64,000 bases of DNA, taken from assembly GCA_016788885.1 (NCBI GenBank), contig JAEURX010000027.1:1-64000 (forward strand). Direction: 5' to 3'. Below are positions 48,691 through 57,803 of this stretch, piece after piece. How positions within the stretch are numbered: position 1 is the first letter of the stretch; every line of letters starts with the position of its first letter. Source of the DNA: Nitrospira sp. GTDB taxonomy: Bacteria > Nitrospirota > Nitrospiria > Nitrospirales > Nitrospiraceae. The notes beneath the pieces were generated by a model, which saw nothing but the letters and a program-made list of their open reading frames with translations, ran no database searches and had not been told where the DNA came from. The position numbers and the translations under genes are program-made.

Positions 48691-48844
48691 AACGTTTCGT
48701 GATGAGTGGCGGCATTCTAAAAGGCAGGGAACTGAAAATCAAATTACAGGAAGGGACTGGAGGAAACCGCAAGACATGGGCTCCAGCGGTGGTCACCTGG
48801 CATGCCTTGCGGCACCTCACAGCATCCCGCACCCATCGATTCGA

Positions 48845-49210
48845 CTACTTGGGCGAGGCCTGCACTTTCGTCGCTTCCTTCACCGGTGGGTCGATGACGA
48901 TATTCGGCCCCTGCACTTTCGGCAACACACCGGCGCCCGGTTTCTCCAGGACACGGAGATTCTGGTCGTTGCTCGGAAGTTTTTGCGAGACATGGCGTTC
49001 ATCGGATGCGGCGGCCCCGGCTAACGCCGACTCCCCGCTCGCGTTGGTCCGCCCCGGGTCGTTGGCGAGGGACTGACCGTTGACCGGATCGCTCGCCTTG
49101 CCCATCGGGTAGCCCGGATGTTGCGGCAGCAGTGCCGGATTCGCGAACGCCGGAGCAACGGCAAACACCAGGCCGAGCACTCCTGTGTATATGAAAGATG
49201 AGGCTTTCAT
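48845..49210 (-). CDS. Small secreted protein, unknown function
   Basis: A 121-residue exported protein: MKASSFIYTGVLGLVFAVAP with cleavage after AFA, then a polar Pro/Gly/Asn-rich chain without Cys (PALLPQHPGYPMGKASDPVN; VSQKLPSNDQNLRVLEKPGA). It looks largely disordered. GGGAGG lies before ATG 49210; an open frame upstream is not credible. Nothing indicates a function. Confidence 0.68.
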   Translation of the reverse strand: MKASSFIYTGVLGLVFAVAPAFANPALLPQHPGYPMGKASDPVNGQSLANDPGRTNASGESALAGAAASDERHVSQKLPSNDQNLRVLEKPGAGVLPKVQGPNIVIDPPVKEATKVQASPK

Positions 49211-49778
49211 AACGACACCTCCCTGTTGATCGGTGAAACAGCGACGCCTCCAACACAAACAGCTGAAAGACGTACCCACGGATTCCGATAGAGGACATGC
49301 CGGAAAACACTCGACGGGAAGGGATTGCCCCGGCTGCCTGTTCACCGCCGGGACCCTACTAGCTTGTGCCGGAGCTACAGCCCAGTCAAGCGGAAGAAAC
49401 CCGGCCACGCAGGCGGGCTGACAGACAGCACCATCGAGAACCAGCCGGTTCCTATACAATATTCCCCTGTCTTACAGCGACACCTCACCGTCACGGCCTT
49501 TAGTGACTGCCGTCATTCCGGCTGGTCAGAGACCTAGGGATTTCCCCAACGCCGAATGGTCGGAGACATTATCCTGATCGCACCTGAACAGCCGGCGTGG
49601 TATGTCATTCTTCCGGAACAATGAATGCCCGCACGCGCTCCTCGTCTCTCACGACAGCGTCACGCGACAGGCCTCCAATATTGATAGCACTTCTAGGCGA
49701 TTGGCATTCGTGTCGCCGGCACGCCAGGCGCCGCAGCGCTACGCAGCCACAGTTTGTAGCAAGGATAGACACGCCCGC
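49211..49778. other. Divergent intergenic region without a recognised gene
   Basis: About 570 bp between the small secreted protein (minus) and the PilZ gene (plus). Neither a c-di-GMP riboswitch nor any other RNA motif could be matched. TATAGG with TATTGT near 49456-49467 on the minus strand could be a weak promoter. The frame of the PilZ gene is open back to 49602, but that part does not resemble a protein domain. Confidence 0.4.
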
Positions 49779-50105
49779 ATGTCCATGATGGTTCACTATC
49801 GAGTGTCTCTCTCTCCCAGTTCGATCACCAACGGCGAAGGCCGGCTCCTGGATCTCTCTGCGGAGGGCTGCCGGATCGAGACGAAAGATGCGTTACCGGT
49901 CAACACCTACCTCTCGCTCAGATTGATGATTTCGCCTCAGGAGTTGCCGGTTTTAGTGGATCTTGCCGCGGTGCGTTGGTCCCGCGGGACTAACTGCGGA
50001 GTGCACTTTCTGGCCGTCCAACCACTCCAGGCGCAGCGGTTGCGAACATTTTTGGCTTCGGCCCGCTCAATACAGCCACCGCCGCTTCCGCCGCACGACG
50101 ACTGA
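49779..50105 (+). CDS. PilZ-domain protein (degenerate c-di-GMP motif)
   Basis: A protein of about 108 residues with one PilZ barrel: VHYRVSLSPSSITNGEGRLL, then DLSAEGCRIET (the D-x-S-x-x-G motif) and VRWSRGTNCGVHFL. The RxxxR motif that grips c-di-GMP should lie just before the barrel; here only RHAR, upstream of ATG 49779, is seen. Binding may be weakened, or the true start lies further upstream. A weak AAGGA is 13 bases before the ATG. Role unknown. Confidence 0.72.
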   Translation: MSMMVHYRVSLSPSSITNGEGRLLDLSAEGCRIETKDALPVNTYLSLRLMISPQELPVLVDLAAVRWSRGTNCGVHFLAVQPLQAQRLRTFLASARSIQPPPLPPHDD

Positions 50106-50243
50106 CTTCTCGGCCGCACCCGACCGGCCCTAGACATTTCCCTTGTATTTTTCCCGCGGCTCTCGCATGCTGCGTCCGTTTATTCCCCCGGGACGAGGCA
50201 GGTGTGCCCCGGGCCTCTTTCACCATCAACAGAGGACCAGCCC

Positions 50244-50861
50244 ATGAATGAGGACAATCAAAGCCGGCGCATCGACGTGTTGGCCATCGGACTCTTTGGC
50301 TTGGCAGTGGGCGCGCTGACGCTCGGAGTGGCGCAATTAGGATGGATTCAACACAAGAACATGGTCGGAGCGCTGGTTATCGCCCTGATCTTCGGCGGGG
50401 TGGTACAGGTCCTGGCCGGCATTACCGACATTCGTTACAACGAACAGTTAGGCGGCACCGCGCTGACGATGTACGGTTTCCTATGGATCACGCTCTGCAC
50501 CGTGAAGCTCGTGAGCGCGAGTACCACCTTTCAGTTTGATGCCGTGCTCTATGCCCCGATCAATCTGGTTTATGCGGTCTTTTCCGGGGTCATGATCTTT
50601 CTCACGGCCTATCGAAACCTCACGCTCAGTGCGCTCCACGTCGTCATTACCCTGACGTTCCTTGCCACCACCTTTGCCCGGCTCGATTTCATCAGCGAAC
50701 TGCTGCCTGGGTGGGGACATATCATCGTTGGATTGATGGCCTTTTATCATGCCGTCGGGAGTTTGACCCAGGCTTTCACGGGTCACGCCATTCTTCCGCT
50801 GGGCCCCCCGCTCCTGTTCCACAAGCCGAAATCGCTGCACTCGATCGCCAAGGTGGTATAG
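50244..50861 (+). CDS. SatP/YaaH-like (GPR1/FUN34) membrane protein
   Basis: A 205-residue integral membrane protein with six hydrophobic segments (VLAIGLFGLAVGALTLGVAQ; MVGALVIALIFGGVVQVLAG; LTMYGFLWITLCTVKLV; and others). Order and loops (GGVVQVLAGI, YGFLW) resemble acetate/succinate transporters of the SatP family. The N-P-A-P-L-G-L hallmark before the first span is missing, so substrate and even family are uncertain. GAGGACC lies before ATG 50244. Dispersed repeat copy 4 follows. Confidence 0.75.
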   Translation: MNEDNQSRRIDVLAIGLFGLAVGALTLGVAQLGWIQHKNMVGALVIALIFGGVVQVLAGITDIRYNEQLGGTALTMYGFLWITLCTVKLVSASTTFQFDAVLYAPINLVYAVFSGVMIFLTAYRNLTLSALHVVITLTFLATTFARLDFISELLPGWGHIIVGLMAFYHAVGSLTQAFTGHAILPLGPPLLFHKPKSLHSIAKVV

Positions 50862-50942
50862 CGCAGGGTGACGACAATCAGCCGTCACCCTGGCACGGTT
50901 CAATGATGGTTGCGATGATGTGTTTCGGTGCGAGTTCTTCGT

Positions 50943-51118
50943 AGGCTGTTCAAAAAAGCAGCAGAGAGGTTCACGACGCGAAGAAGCATAAGCGTCATGT
51001 CTGCGGACGGGCGCGAGTCAGTGAGCGCCCAATGTCCTAGAGGAGAATCGTACGCTGCTCGCACGGTGAGCCTCTGAACGAAGCGACAAGGTCGCTAGCG
51101 GACTTTTTCAACAGCCGA
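50943..51118. repeat. Dispersed repeat copy 4 (long form)
   Basis: About 176 bp with inverted ends AGGCTGTTCAAAAAAGC and CGGACTTTTTCAACAGCC. Interior segments GAGTCAGTGAGCGCCCAATG and CACGGTGAGCCTCTGAACGA match copies 2 and 5 in outline. It ends directly against the stop codon of the SDR gene. Confidence 0.85.
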
Positions 51119-51838
51119 CTACCAGTCCGCGCCGAGACGATCAACCACAATCTGGTGCACGACCGCTTGCGGGCCGAGGCAGGCCAGGTACAGCGCGGTT
51201 TCTGCGATATCGAAGGGGTCGATCTTCTCACTCTCCGCACGTGCCCTCGCCGTCGCATCCACCAATTCGTCCGCCACACCCCCTGGACAAATGGCACTGA
51301 CTTTGATGCGGTGCTCTCGCCCCTCGTCCGCCAGCGACTTCGTCAGCGCCATGACAGCATGTTTCGAGGCACTGTACGTTCCGGTGCCTCTCCAGGCCTG
51401 CACCCCGGCCACGCTCGACATGTTGAGGATCGTTCCGCCTCCCTGCGTTTTCATCTGGGCAAACCCCGCCCGGCAGCAGAGGAAGGTGCCGCGCACATTG
51501 GTCCGCATGACCTCGTCGAACGCGTCAGGGGTGGTCTCTGCGATCCGCCGCCCGCCGAAAATTCCGGCATTGTTCACGAGAATATCCAACCGTCCATAAC
51601 GGCGAACGGTTTCAGTCACCAGGTGTTCGACCTGGGATTCTTCGGCCACATCGGTTTGCAACGCCAGCGCGTTCCCGCCGGCCGCGTTGATCTGCGCGAC
51701 GGTGTCTTCACACTCAGGCAATCGCCTCGCCGCCACTACGACCGTGGCCCCCTCTTGAGCGAAGCGTAACGCGATCGCCTTCCCAATACCGCTGCTGCCG
51801 CCGGTGACGATCGCAATCTTGCCCTTCAACCGTTGCAT
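51119..51838 (-). CDS. Short-chain dehydrogenase/reductase
   Basis: A 239-residue NAD(P)-dependent oxidoreductase of the classical SDR family. It has cofactor motif IVTGGSSGIGKAIAL, DVAEE, NNAG (ILVNNAGIFGG), Ser in ILNMSSVAGV and the catalytic pair Tyr-x3-Lys (YSASKHAVMAL). The Arg pair in VVVAARRLPE favours NADP. GGGAGGAGCAAGG precedes ATG 51838. Substrate not predictable. Its stop abuts repeat copy 4. Confidence 0.93.
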   Translation of the reverse strand: MQRLKGKIAIVTGGSSGIGKAIALRFAQEGATVVVAARRLPECEDTVAQINAAGGNALALQTDVAEESQVEHLVTETVRRYGRLDILVNNAGIFGGRRIAETTPDAFDEVMRTNVRGTFLCCRAGFAQMKTQGGGTILNMSSVAGVQAWRGTGTYSASKHAVMALTKSLADEGREHRIKVSAICPGGVADELVDATARARAESEKIDPFDIAETALYLACLGPQAVVHQIVVDRLGADW

Positions 51839-51916
51839 CCTTGCTCCTCCCTCACCGCTACGATTCACAGGCCCTGCGGTCATACTCCGCACGGCCCGCC
51901 GAACGCCCATCTACCC

Positions 51917-54900
51917 TTACAACGTATGCGCGACAAACGCGTGCTCCCCGATTGCCTCGCGCGCCACCTCCAGCAAATGGCGATGGTGGGTAAAGACCAG
52001 CACCTGGTTGTTCTCCGCAAACCTCGCCAAGGCCCGCAGGATGTGCGCCGCACGGCGGTCATCCGAGGTGATGAGCGCATCATCGAGCACCAGCGGCATC
52101 TGCGGATGCGCCGAACGCCGGACATCGAGGGCTGCCAGTCTGAGTGCGAGATACAGTTGATCCGCCGTCCCCTCGCTCATTTCATCGAGCGTGACGCGTG
52201 CGCCGCCGGCCCGCACCGCGCACAACATCGAGTGGGCCTCGCTCTCGTCGGTCATGACCCGTTCATAGTCGCCCCCAGTGACCAGTGAAAAATACGCGGA
52301 GGCTTTCATCATCATGGGGGCCTGCGCCCGTTCTCGGAACCGGCGTACAGCCTGTTGAAGTAATGCGCGAGCCAGCTTCAGCCTCATCCACGGTCTGATG
52401 GCTGAACGGTACCGGGCCGCAGCGGATTCCATGGCTTCCCTCGCCAATGCGGCGCGATCGGACGCATCAATGGCTTCCACTGCCCGGCGGGTCTGCTCCT
52501 CGGTCTGCCGGGCGACAGCCTGCGCTTCCTCGCTCGTTTTGATGTCAGCGCGGCATCGCTCCCGCTCGCTCTCAATGGTCACGGCGTCACGACCCGCCAG
52601 GCACTGACGCAGGTCCTCTTCCGAACGGGAAGAGGCTTGCGCCAGCTGCTGCCGCGCCTGAGCCAGCGATCTGGCCGCCTCACGTTTGCGCCACGCCGCC
52701 TCCTCGCTCTGCGGCAACGATTCGGCGGAGGTGACGCCGGCTGCGGCACAGAGTCGTGCTAACGTCCCCCGCTGCCCGGCCAGCTCCGATGCCGCACGCC
52801 GGCGCAGATCCTGAGCCTTGCGTTGATCGCGGACGAGGGTCCCGTGCTCTTGTTCTGAGGCCCGGGCTGCAATCATCCGGGTCCGCAACCGATCTGCAAA
52901 GTCGTCGACAACGTGAGGAGCCGCTTCCCCCAGCAAGGCGGCAACCTGATTGGCTTGCATCACTACATCATCGAGAATAGCCTGCGCTTGCGCCTGCCGT
53001 TGCCGCGCCTCACTCAACGCCGCCGCCTGACGCGCCAGACCGTCCAATTCATCAAGCCGCACCTTGAAGGCATCCGGAACCGTTTCAGGAGAGAGACACA
53101 ACCGCACATGCCACTCCCCCAGCGCCGCACGATGACGCTGTAAGGCTGCCTCCGTCTCGGCAATCGATCGGATCACCTGTTCACGCTCAACCCGTTGGGC
53201 CTCCGCCGCCTGATTCTTCGCACTCCAGGCCGCATCCGCTCCCACCGCCTGCCGTTCCCATCTCATCGCCTCGTCGATCAGCGACGGCAGCGCGTGCACG
53301 GCGGACCCATTCACCTCGCCAACGGCATATCCAAGCTCGGACAACGCGCTCGCGAGTGTCGCTACGCCTTCGCGCGCCTCTTGCCGCAATCGCTCTCGAT
53401 CATCCTGCATCGCGCTCACCCGCTCCGCCAACCGTAAGGCATCGATCCGTCGCCCCTGCCATTCCCGTAACGGTTCCGGAGCGAGGTCAGGCAGCCCCGC
53501 CTGTTTCAGGCGGCCTGCCCACGCGATCAGGATATCTTCGCGGCTTGTCCTCAGCGTGGTGATCTGGCGATCGATGTCCGTGCCTCGCGTTTCCATCAGC
53601 TCGATGCGCCCCGAGCATTCTTCAAGGCCGGCGGCACGTTTCGCGTCGGCTCGCAGCAGATCGGCCTGCCGATCCGCCTCACCCACCGCGGCCTCGAAGG
53701 CCTCCGGAGCAACCCTGGTCGCATTGAATCCCAGCGGCAGTTGATCCCGATCACGCACCTGGTCGATGTACGCCCTGCGGATGGACATCCAACCATCGTC
53801 TCGTCTGGCACGAGCCTGACGCAAGGTTTCGGCTGTCACCACTTCCCCTTCGGCAGCCAGTTGCCTGAGTCGCAATCGTTGTCCATCCAGGTCACGCTCC
53901 AGCAACTTCTGCTCTTCCTGCAGCGTACTGATGGCAGCGTCCACGTCCGCCAGTTCTTTCCTCGTCTCGGCAATCTGCGCGTCCAGGAGCGGCTGAGTGG
54001 CCCGCAGCGCTCGATCGGAGGCGAGACCGACATCAGCCAACGCCCGTTCCAGCATCGACTCCAGTTCGCGGAGCTGACGTTCTCCCTCACTCTGCCGGCG
54101 GACCACATCGCCCAGCGACTGCGCGCCTCGAAGGGCAGAGGTGAGACGCTGTCTGGCAGCAGGATCACCCGGTGGGGCGATGACCTCCCGATCGGTGTGC
54201 ACCGCCGCATCGAGCACCGCGGCACGCTCACGATACTGCTCAAGGCGGTCGCTCAATCGACTCACCTGCGCCAGATGCTCGTCCAACGCAAGCCGATCAG
54301 CGGCGGCAGGCACGGCTTCCAGTACCTGCCGTACCTCCCGTCCCGGAGCCAGCCGTGCAACGGACAAGGCAAGGTCGCTCTCAAGCCTGGTGATCACCGC
54401 ATGGCCCTGTTGCACCTCAGTCCGGACACCACCCACGGCAGCCGCCGCCGTCACCACGCGTTCGATGGCTCCCGCATGTTCGATCAGCAACGGCTCCAAC
54501 ACCAGGTCCTTGAGCGCGACGATGCATCGTTCCTTCTCGCTCTCCGCCTCTCTCAGATTCCGTTGCGCATGCTCGAGCGCCTGCAACGCCGCCAACCGTT
54601 CTTCTCTCGCCTGCTCGGGCAAATCGGGCACGCCGGCCAGCGAGACCAACAAGGTCGACGCCGCAGCAGATTCCCGCAACAGGGGTTCGACCGTCCGCAG
54701 TTCGGTCAACTCATGCTCTCGCCGACGCAATGTCTCCAACGTTCGAGTGACCTCGGACACCGCCGCCACCGCGGCATCATGCGCCCGATTCAGGGTCTGC
54801 CATTCCGCCGGTTTCGTTTGCGCATCGCGCCAGACCTGCCGTTGCTCATCCAGGCGCCGACGCGCGTCATTGATCACCGCGTTCTGCGCCCGGCCATGCG

Positions 54901-55447
54901 AGCTGTAGAGTGTTTTGGCGTCGACCTCCAACGCTTCCAACAGGGCCGCGATTCCGCTTGTTCCCGCGCTGGCTTCAAACAGAGCCACCCCCACATCTCC
55001 CTCGCCGCGCAGCAGGATCTTCCCCCCTTCGCGCAACCGGGCGTGGTTGAGGCCAAACATGGCTTCGAATTCGCCTCGCTCCATCCCGCCGGTCAACTCC
55101 CGTTCAAGCCCGGCTGCAAGGGGGTGCGCCGCATCCGGCTGCTCCGTGTCGACATTGAGCCGCGAGAGGGTGACACCCTTGCCCTTGCGCCGCACACATC
55201 CGACCCGTTCCCCAGTTTGCGTGAGGAAAATCCCGCCGATGCGCAGATCGCTTGCCGCGTGGACGAAATCATCCGGGCTGCGCAGGGGAATGCCGAATCG
55301 CAGGTCCATCATGGCGCGTAATGCCGACGACTTTCCCGCTTCGTTGGGTCCGTACACCAGATGCAGATCGGTGCGGCCGTCCGACACATCCAGCGTCTTG
55401 TCGGTGAAGGGGCCGAAGGCCTGAAGCAGGAGTTTGAGGAGCTTCAT
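51917..55447 (-). CDS. YhaN-like AAA ATPase (SbcC/Rad50-related)
   Basis: A 1176-residue ATPase of the SMC/Rad50 type. The N-terminal head has Walker A YGPNEAGKSSALRAM (GPNEAGKS at 33-40) and EFEAMFGLNHARLREGG as in YhaN. The large middle is coiled coil (about 190-1020), without an obvious CxxC zinc hook. The C-terminal head carries signature LDEMSEGTADQLYLALRLAA and Walker B MPLVLDDALITSDDRRA. With the Mre11-like partner, whose end overlaps its ATG by 4 bp, it should form an SbcCD-like DNA-end processing complex. Confidence 0.93.
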   Translation of the reverse strand: MKLLKLLLQAFGPFTDKTLDVSDGRTDLHLVYGPNEAGKSSALRAMMDLRFGIPLRSPDDFVHAASDLRIGGIFLTQTGERVGCVRRKGKGVTLSRLNVDTEQPDAAHPLAAGLERELTGGMERGEFEAMFGLNHARLREGGKILLRGEGDVGVALFEASAGTSGIAALLEALEVDAKTLYSSHGRAQNAVINDARRRLDEQRQVWRDAQTKPAEWQTLNRAHDAAVAAVSEVTRTLETLRRREHELTELRTVEPLLRESAAASTLLVSLAGVPDLPEQAREERLAALQALEHAQRNLREAESEKERCIVALKDLVLEPLLIEHAGAIERVVTAAAAVGGVRTEVQQGHAVITRLESDLALSVARLAPGREVRQVLEAVPAAADRLALDEHLAQVSRLSDRLEQYRERAAVLDAAVHTDREVIAPPGDPAARQRLTSALRGAQSLGDVVRRQSEGERQLRELESMLERALADVGLASDRALRATQPLLDAQIAETRKELADVDAAISTLQEEQKLLERDLDGQRLRLRQLAAEGEVVTAETLRQARARRDDGWMSIRRAYIDQVRDRDQLPLGFNATRVAPEAFEAAVGEADRQADLLRADAKRAAGLEECSGRIELMETRGTDIDRQITTLRTSREDILIAWAGRLKQAGLPDLAPEPLREWQGRRIDALRLAERVSAMQDDRERLRQEAREGVATLASALSELGYAVGEVNGSAVHALPSLIDEAMRWERQAVGADAAWSAKNQAAEAQRVEREQVIRSIAETEAALQRHRAALGEWHVRLCLSPETVPDAFKVRLDELDGLARQAAALSEARQRQAQAQAILDDVVMQANQVAALLGEAAPHVVDDFADRLRTRMIAARASEQEHGTLVRDQRKAQDLRRRAASELAGQRGTLARLCAAAGVTSAESLPQSEEAAWRKREAARSLAQARQQLAQASSRSEEDLRQCLAGRDAVTIESERERCRADIKTSEEAQAVARQTEEQTRRAVEAIDASDRAALAREAMESAAARYRSAIRPWMRLKLARALLQQAVRRFRERAQAPMMMKASAYFSLVTGGDYERVMTDESEAHSMLCAVRAGGARVTLDEMSEGTADQLYLALRLAALDVRRSAHPQMPLVLDDALITSDDRRAAHILRALARFAENNQVLVFTHHRHLLEVAREAIGEHAFVAHTL

Positions 55448-56703
55448 CGCTCTGTTCCGGAATTGGTCAGGCGCGCCAGAACGGTCGCCTCGGCATCCAT
55501 CACGAGGGTCTTCAATTCGGTCAGGTCGTCGAGCCTCGGCACATCGCCGGCCGCCACCTCTTGCGGGATGGAACCCAGCAGATTCCCGACTTCGTCCTGT
55601 ACCAGCCGAAGCAATTCCGCCTCATCCCCGACGATCGAGTCCACGAGCCGCACCAATTCACCCACGGCATCCTGGCGCTCCGCGGTTCTGGCGCGATCCA
55701 GCGGCGCGGCCAATTCCAGCCGCACCTGTTCGATCCATATTTCCGCCTCACCGATATCCTGGGCCGCGCCATACATGGCCGCAGCCAGGGTGCCGGGTTG
55801 GTTCGCTTCCACCCGATGCAGTTCCGTGGATCCCGTCAAGGTCACACGCACGGCATGCAAGCGATCCCGAGACCCGGCAAGCGCCGGTTCGAGCGCGCGC
55901 CGAAACGCCTCGCCCAAGCCATCGAGCCTGTGAATGCCATCCAGCGACACGGCCACCTGACTCCACCGAACGACATCAAGCGCCAGGAACTCACTCTCGA
56001 TCCGCCCCGCCTCCACCGTGACCAACTCACAGCCCTTCGCACCGGTTTCCTTCGCATGGCGGCCTTGCAGGTTTCCCGGAAACAGAACACGCGGCCGCTC
56101 GCACAGAAGTTCCCGCGCATGCACATGGCCCAGGGCCCAATAGTCGTACCCTTTGTTCAGCAAGGTCGGCAGGTCGGTCGGCGCATAGGTATCGTGGCCG
56201 GCCCGCCCGGTCAGACTCGTATGCAAGAGACCGATGTTGAAGAAGCCAGGCACGGGAGCGGGATAGGATGGAACCAGGTCTTCATCGACCGCCCGTTCCG
56301 GAAAGCTGCGCCCGTGAATCGCCGTCGACAGGTCGTCGAGTCGAACCGTCTGCGCGGTGCGTGAGGAGAACACCGTCACATGCGGCGGCAGGGCCAACTG
56401 TTTCGAAATCACGCCCTGCGCATCATGATTGCCCTGGACGATGAACACTCGAATCCCGGCCCGCCCGAGGCGCACCAGTTGCTCACGAAAAAACAGGCCC
56501 GTGTGGAAATCCTGCCAATCGCAGTCGTAGATGTCTCCGACGATCAGGACGAAATCCACCCGTTCAGCCAACGCCCGGTCCACCAACCGCTCGAACGCGC
56601 TCCGGGTCGCGGACCGTAGCCGCGCAACGGGCGCACCGTCGTACCGATCGAGGCCGCGCAGGGGACTGTCGATATGGAGATCAGCCGCGTGAATGAAGCG
56701 CAT
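55444..56703 (-). CDS. YhaO-like metallophosphoesterase (SbcD/Mre11-related nuclease)
   Basis: A 419-residue calcineurin-type nuclease subunit. Metal-binding motifs in order: HAADLHIDSPL (D8, H10), VGDIYDCDW, VQGNHDAQG, LLHTSLTG and WALGHVHAREL. The C-terminal part (about 250-419) would bind the ATPase. The Arg/Leu-rich ending matches YhaO-type proteins. It is first in the two-gene unit and shares ATGA with the ATPase gene. Likely repairs broken or hairpin DNA ends. Confidence 0.93.
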   Translation of the reverse strand: MRFIHAADLHIDSPLRGLDRYDGAPVARLRSATRSAFERLVDRALAERVDFVLIVGDIYDCDWQDFHTGLFFREQLVRLGRAGIRVFIVQGNHDAQGVISKQLALPPHVTVFSSRTAQTVRLDDLSTAIHGRSFPERAVDEDLVPSYPAPVPGFFNIGLLHTSLTGRAGHDTYAPTDLPTLLNKGYDYWALGHVHARELLCERPRVLFPGNLQGRHAKETGAKGCELVTVEAGRIESEFLALDVVRWSQVAVSLDGIHRLDGLGEAFRRALEPALAGSRDRLHAVRVTLTGSTELHRVEANQPGTLAAAMYGAAQDIGEAEIWIEQVRLELAAPLDRARTAERQDAVGELVRLVDSIVGDEAELLRLVQDEVGNLLGSIPQEVAAGDVPRLDDLTELKTLVMDAEATVLARLTNSGTER

Positions 56704-56943
56704 CGAGCATCAACACCCCACTTCCTGTCAGCACATGCCGCCGCCGCGGAGCCTACCATACCGAGAAAGAACTTTCGAACCGGACAGTAGGCCATGGAAG
56801 CCCGTTACTACACACGGGTCGACAGCACATCCGTCGGTCGCCGCCAGGTCGAGCAAGGGCTCATTCCAGCATCTCCCCGTGACATCGCAGGTCATGGTGT
56901 AGATCATAGTGCAATAGACTTTCCCGACGATCGAGGGTGATTC

Positions 56944-56973
56944 TTGCATTTAACGCAACCGCACCCGTATGCT
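56944..56973 (+). promoter_or_regulatory. Possible promoter for the toxin-antitoxin unit
   Basis: TTGCAT at 56944-56949 and TATGCT at 56968-56973 with an 18-bp spacer, 21 bp before the antitoxin ATG. The remaining 56704-56943 gap shows no gene. Confidence 0.35.
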
Positions 56974-56994
56974 CGACCCATTACTGGAGATGCG

Positions 56995-57213
56995 ATGTCG
57001 GAAACAGCCCGCGAACTTTCCACTCTGAGCGTGACGGAATTAAAAGACCTGGTGCAGAGTTTGGTCGATGACCGGCTGCGCACATTGCTCGGCGACCCCG
57101 ATCTTGGCGCGCCGCTCGGAGAATCCGTCCGCGACCGCCTCAAGCAATCCCTCGCCTCAGCAGAACGGATCACCGGTGACGAAGTGGCCGACAAGCTCGG
57201 CCTACGGTGGTAA
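56995..57213 (+). CDS. Putative antitoxin of a RelE/ParE-type pair
   Basis: A 72-residue acidic-helical protein (ELSTLSVTELKDLVQSLVDD; SVRDRLKQSLASAERITGDE). Size and position directly before a RelE/ParE-like gene fit a type II antitoxin. No classical DNA-binding fold can be seen by eye. GGAGATGCG precedes ATG 56995. Stop is 2 bp before the toxin ATG. Confidence 0.72.
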   Translation: MSETARELSTLSVTELKDLVQSLVDDRLRTLLGDPDLGAPLGESVRDRLKQSLASAERITGDEVADKLGLRW

Positions 57214-57215
57214 CC

Positions 57216-57500
57216 ATGCCCTGGTACCGCCTCGCGTTTCGCCCCGATGTGATCGGCGATCTCAGCGCTGCCGAGACGGCCATGGCGCAACGGTTGTTCG
57301 ACAAAACAAAGTGGCTGGCTTCCAACGTCGACAATTTACGGCATGAACCGGTGGCGGCGGATTTGCCCGGCGTCCACAAATACGCGGTGGGCGACTGGCG
57401 CATTTTTTACTCGATCGACCGCGCCGAGCAACTGGTCGACATTCTCTACATTCAGCACCGGCCTCCCGGCGCTCGAGCAGCCGGTGCAGAACGATGCTGA
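57216..57500 (+). CDS. RelE/ParE-superfamily toxin-like protein
   Basis: A 94-residue protein with the RelE/ParE pattern: YRLAFRPDVIGDL at the start, DNLRHEPVAADLPGVHKYAV in the middle, then the diagnostic strands GDWRIFYSID and LVDILYIQHR. Such toxins cut mRNA on ribosomes (RelE) or block gyrase (ParE); which applies is unclear. ATG 57216 follows the antitoxin stop. The next gene's ATG lies inside its last codons (7-bp overlap). Confidence 0.82.
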   Translation: MPWYRLAFRPDVIGDLSAAETAMAQRLFDKTKWLASNVDNLRHEPVAADLPGVHKYAVGDWRIFYSIDRAEQLVDILYIQHRPPGARAAGAERC

Positions 57501-57802
57501 ACCTCACTCGCACGGCCCTCGAACGCTTGCGGGCCTTGATCCGGGAACATCCTGATGATCCGGTCGTACGGATTGCGGTGCGCGACGTCACCGCGCAACG
57601 GCTTTCGCTTTCCATTACCTTGGAGGCGACGACCCGTGACGATGACGCGGTGGAACAGATTGACGGGGTCACGGTGGCATTGGACCGGGCCAGCGCGCAC
57701 CGCACCAGCGGGATGACCGTGGATTATCGGGAACCCGGAGGGTTCAGCTTCGTCCATCCCCCGGCGGAAGAGTTGGGACTCATCATGCCCAGCCGCAACT
57801 AG
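57494..57802 (+). CDS. HesB/IscA-like protein lacking cysteines
   Basis: A 102-residue protein whose layout follows the A-type Fe-S carrier fold: LNLTRTALERLRALIREHPD, VVRIAVRDVTAQRLSLSI, VEQIDGVTVALDRASAHRTS, GMTVDYREPGGFSFVHP. All three cysteines that bind Fe-S in IscA/HesB are missing; the protein has none at all. It overlaps the toxin gene by 7 bp. It could be a structural relative with another role, or a third component of the toxin-antitoxin unit. Repeat copy 5 begins 1 bp after its stop. Confidence 0.68.
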   Translation: MLNLTRTALERLRALIREHPDDPVVRIAVRDVTAQRLSLSITLEATTRDDDAVEQIDGVTVALDRASAHRTSGMTVDYREPGGFSFVHPPAEELGLIMPSRN

Positions 57803-57803
57803 C

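Noticed and set aside
53741-55321. 526-codon open frame on the plus strand
   Set aside because: Antisense to the YhaN-like ATPase, which has complete Walker and signature motifs.
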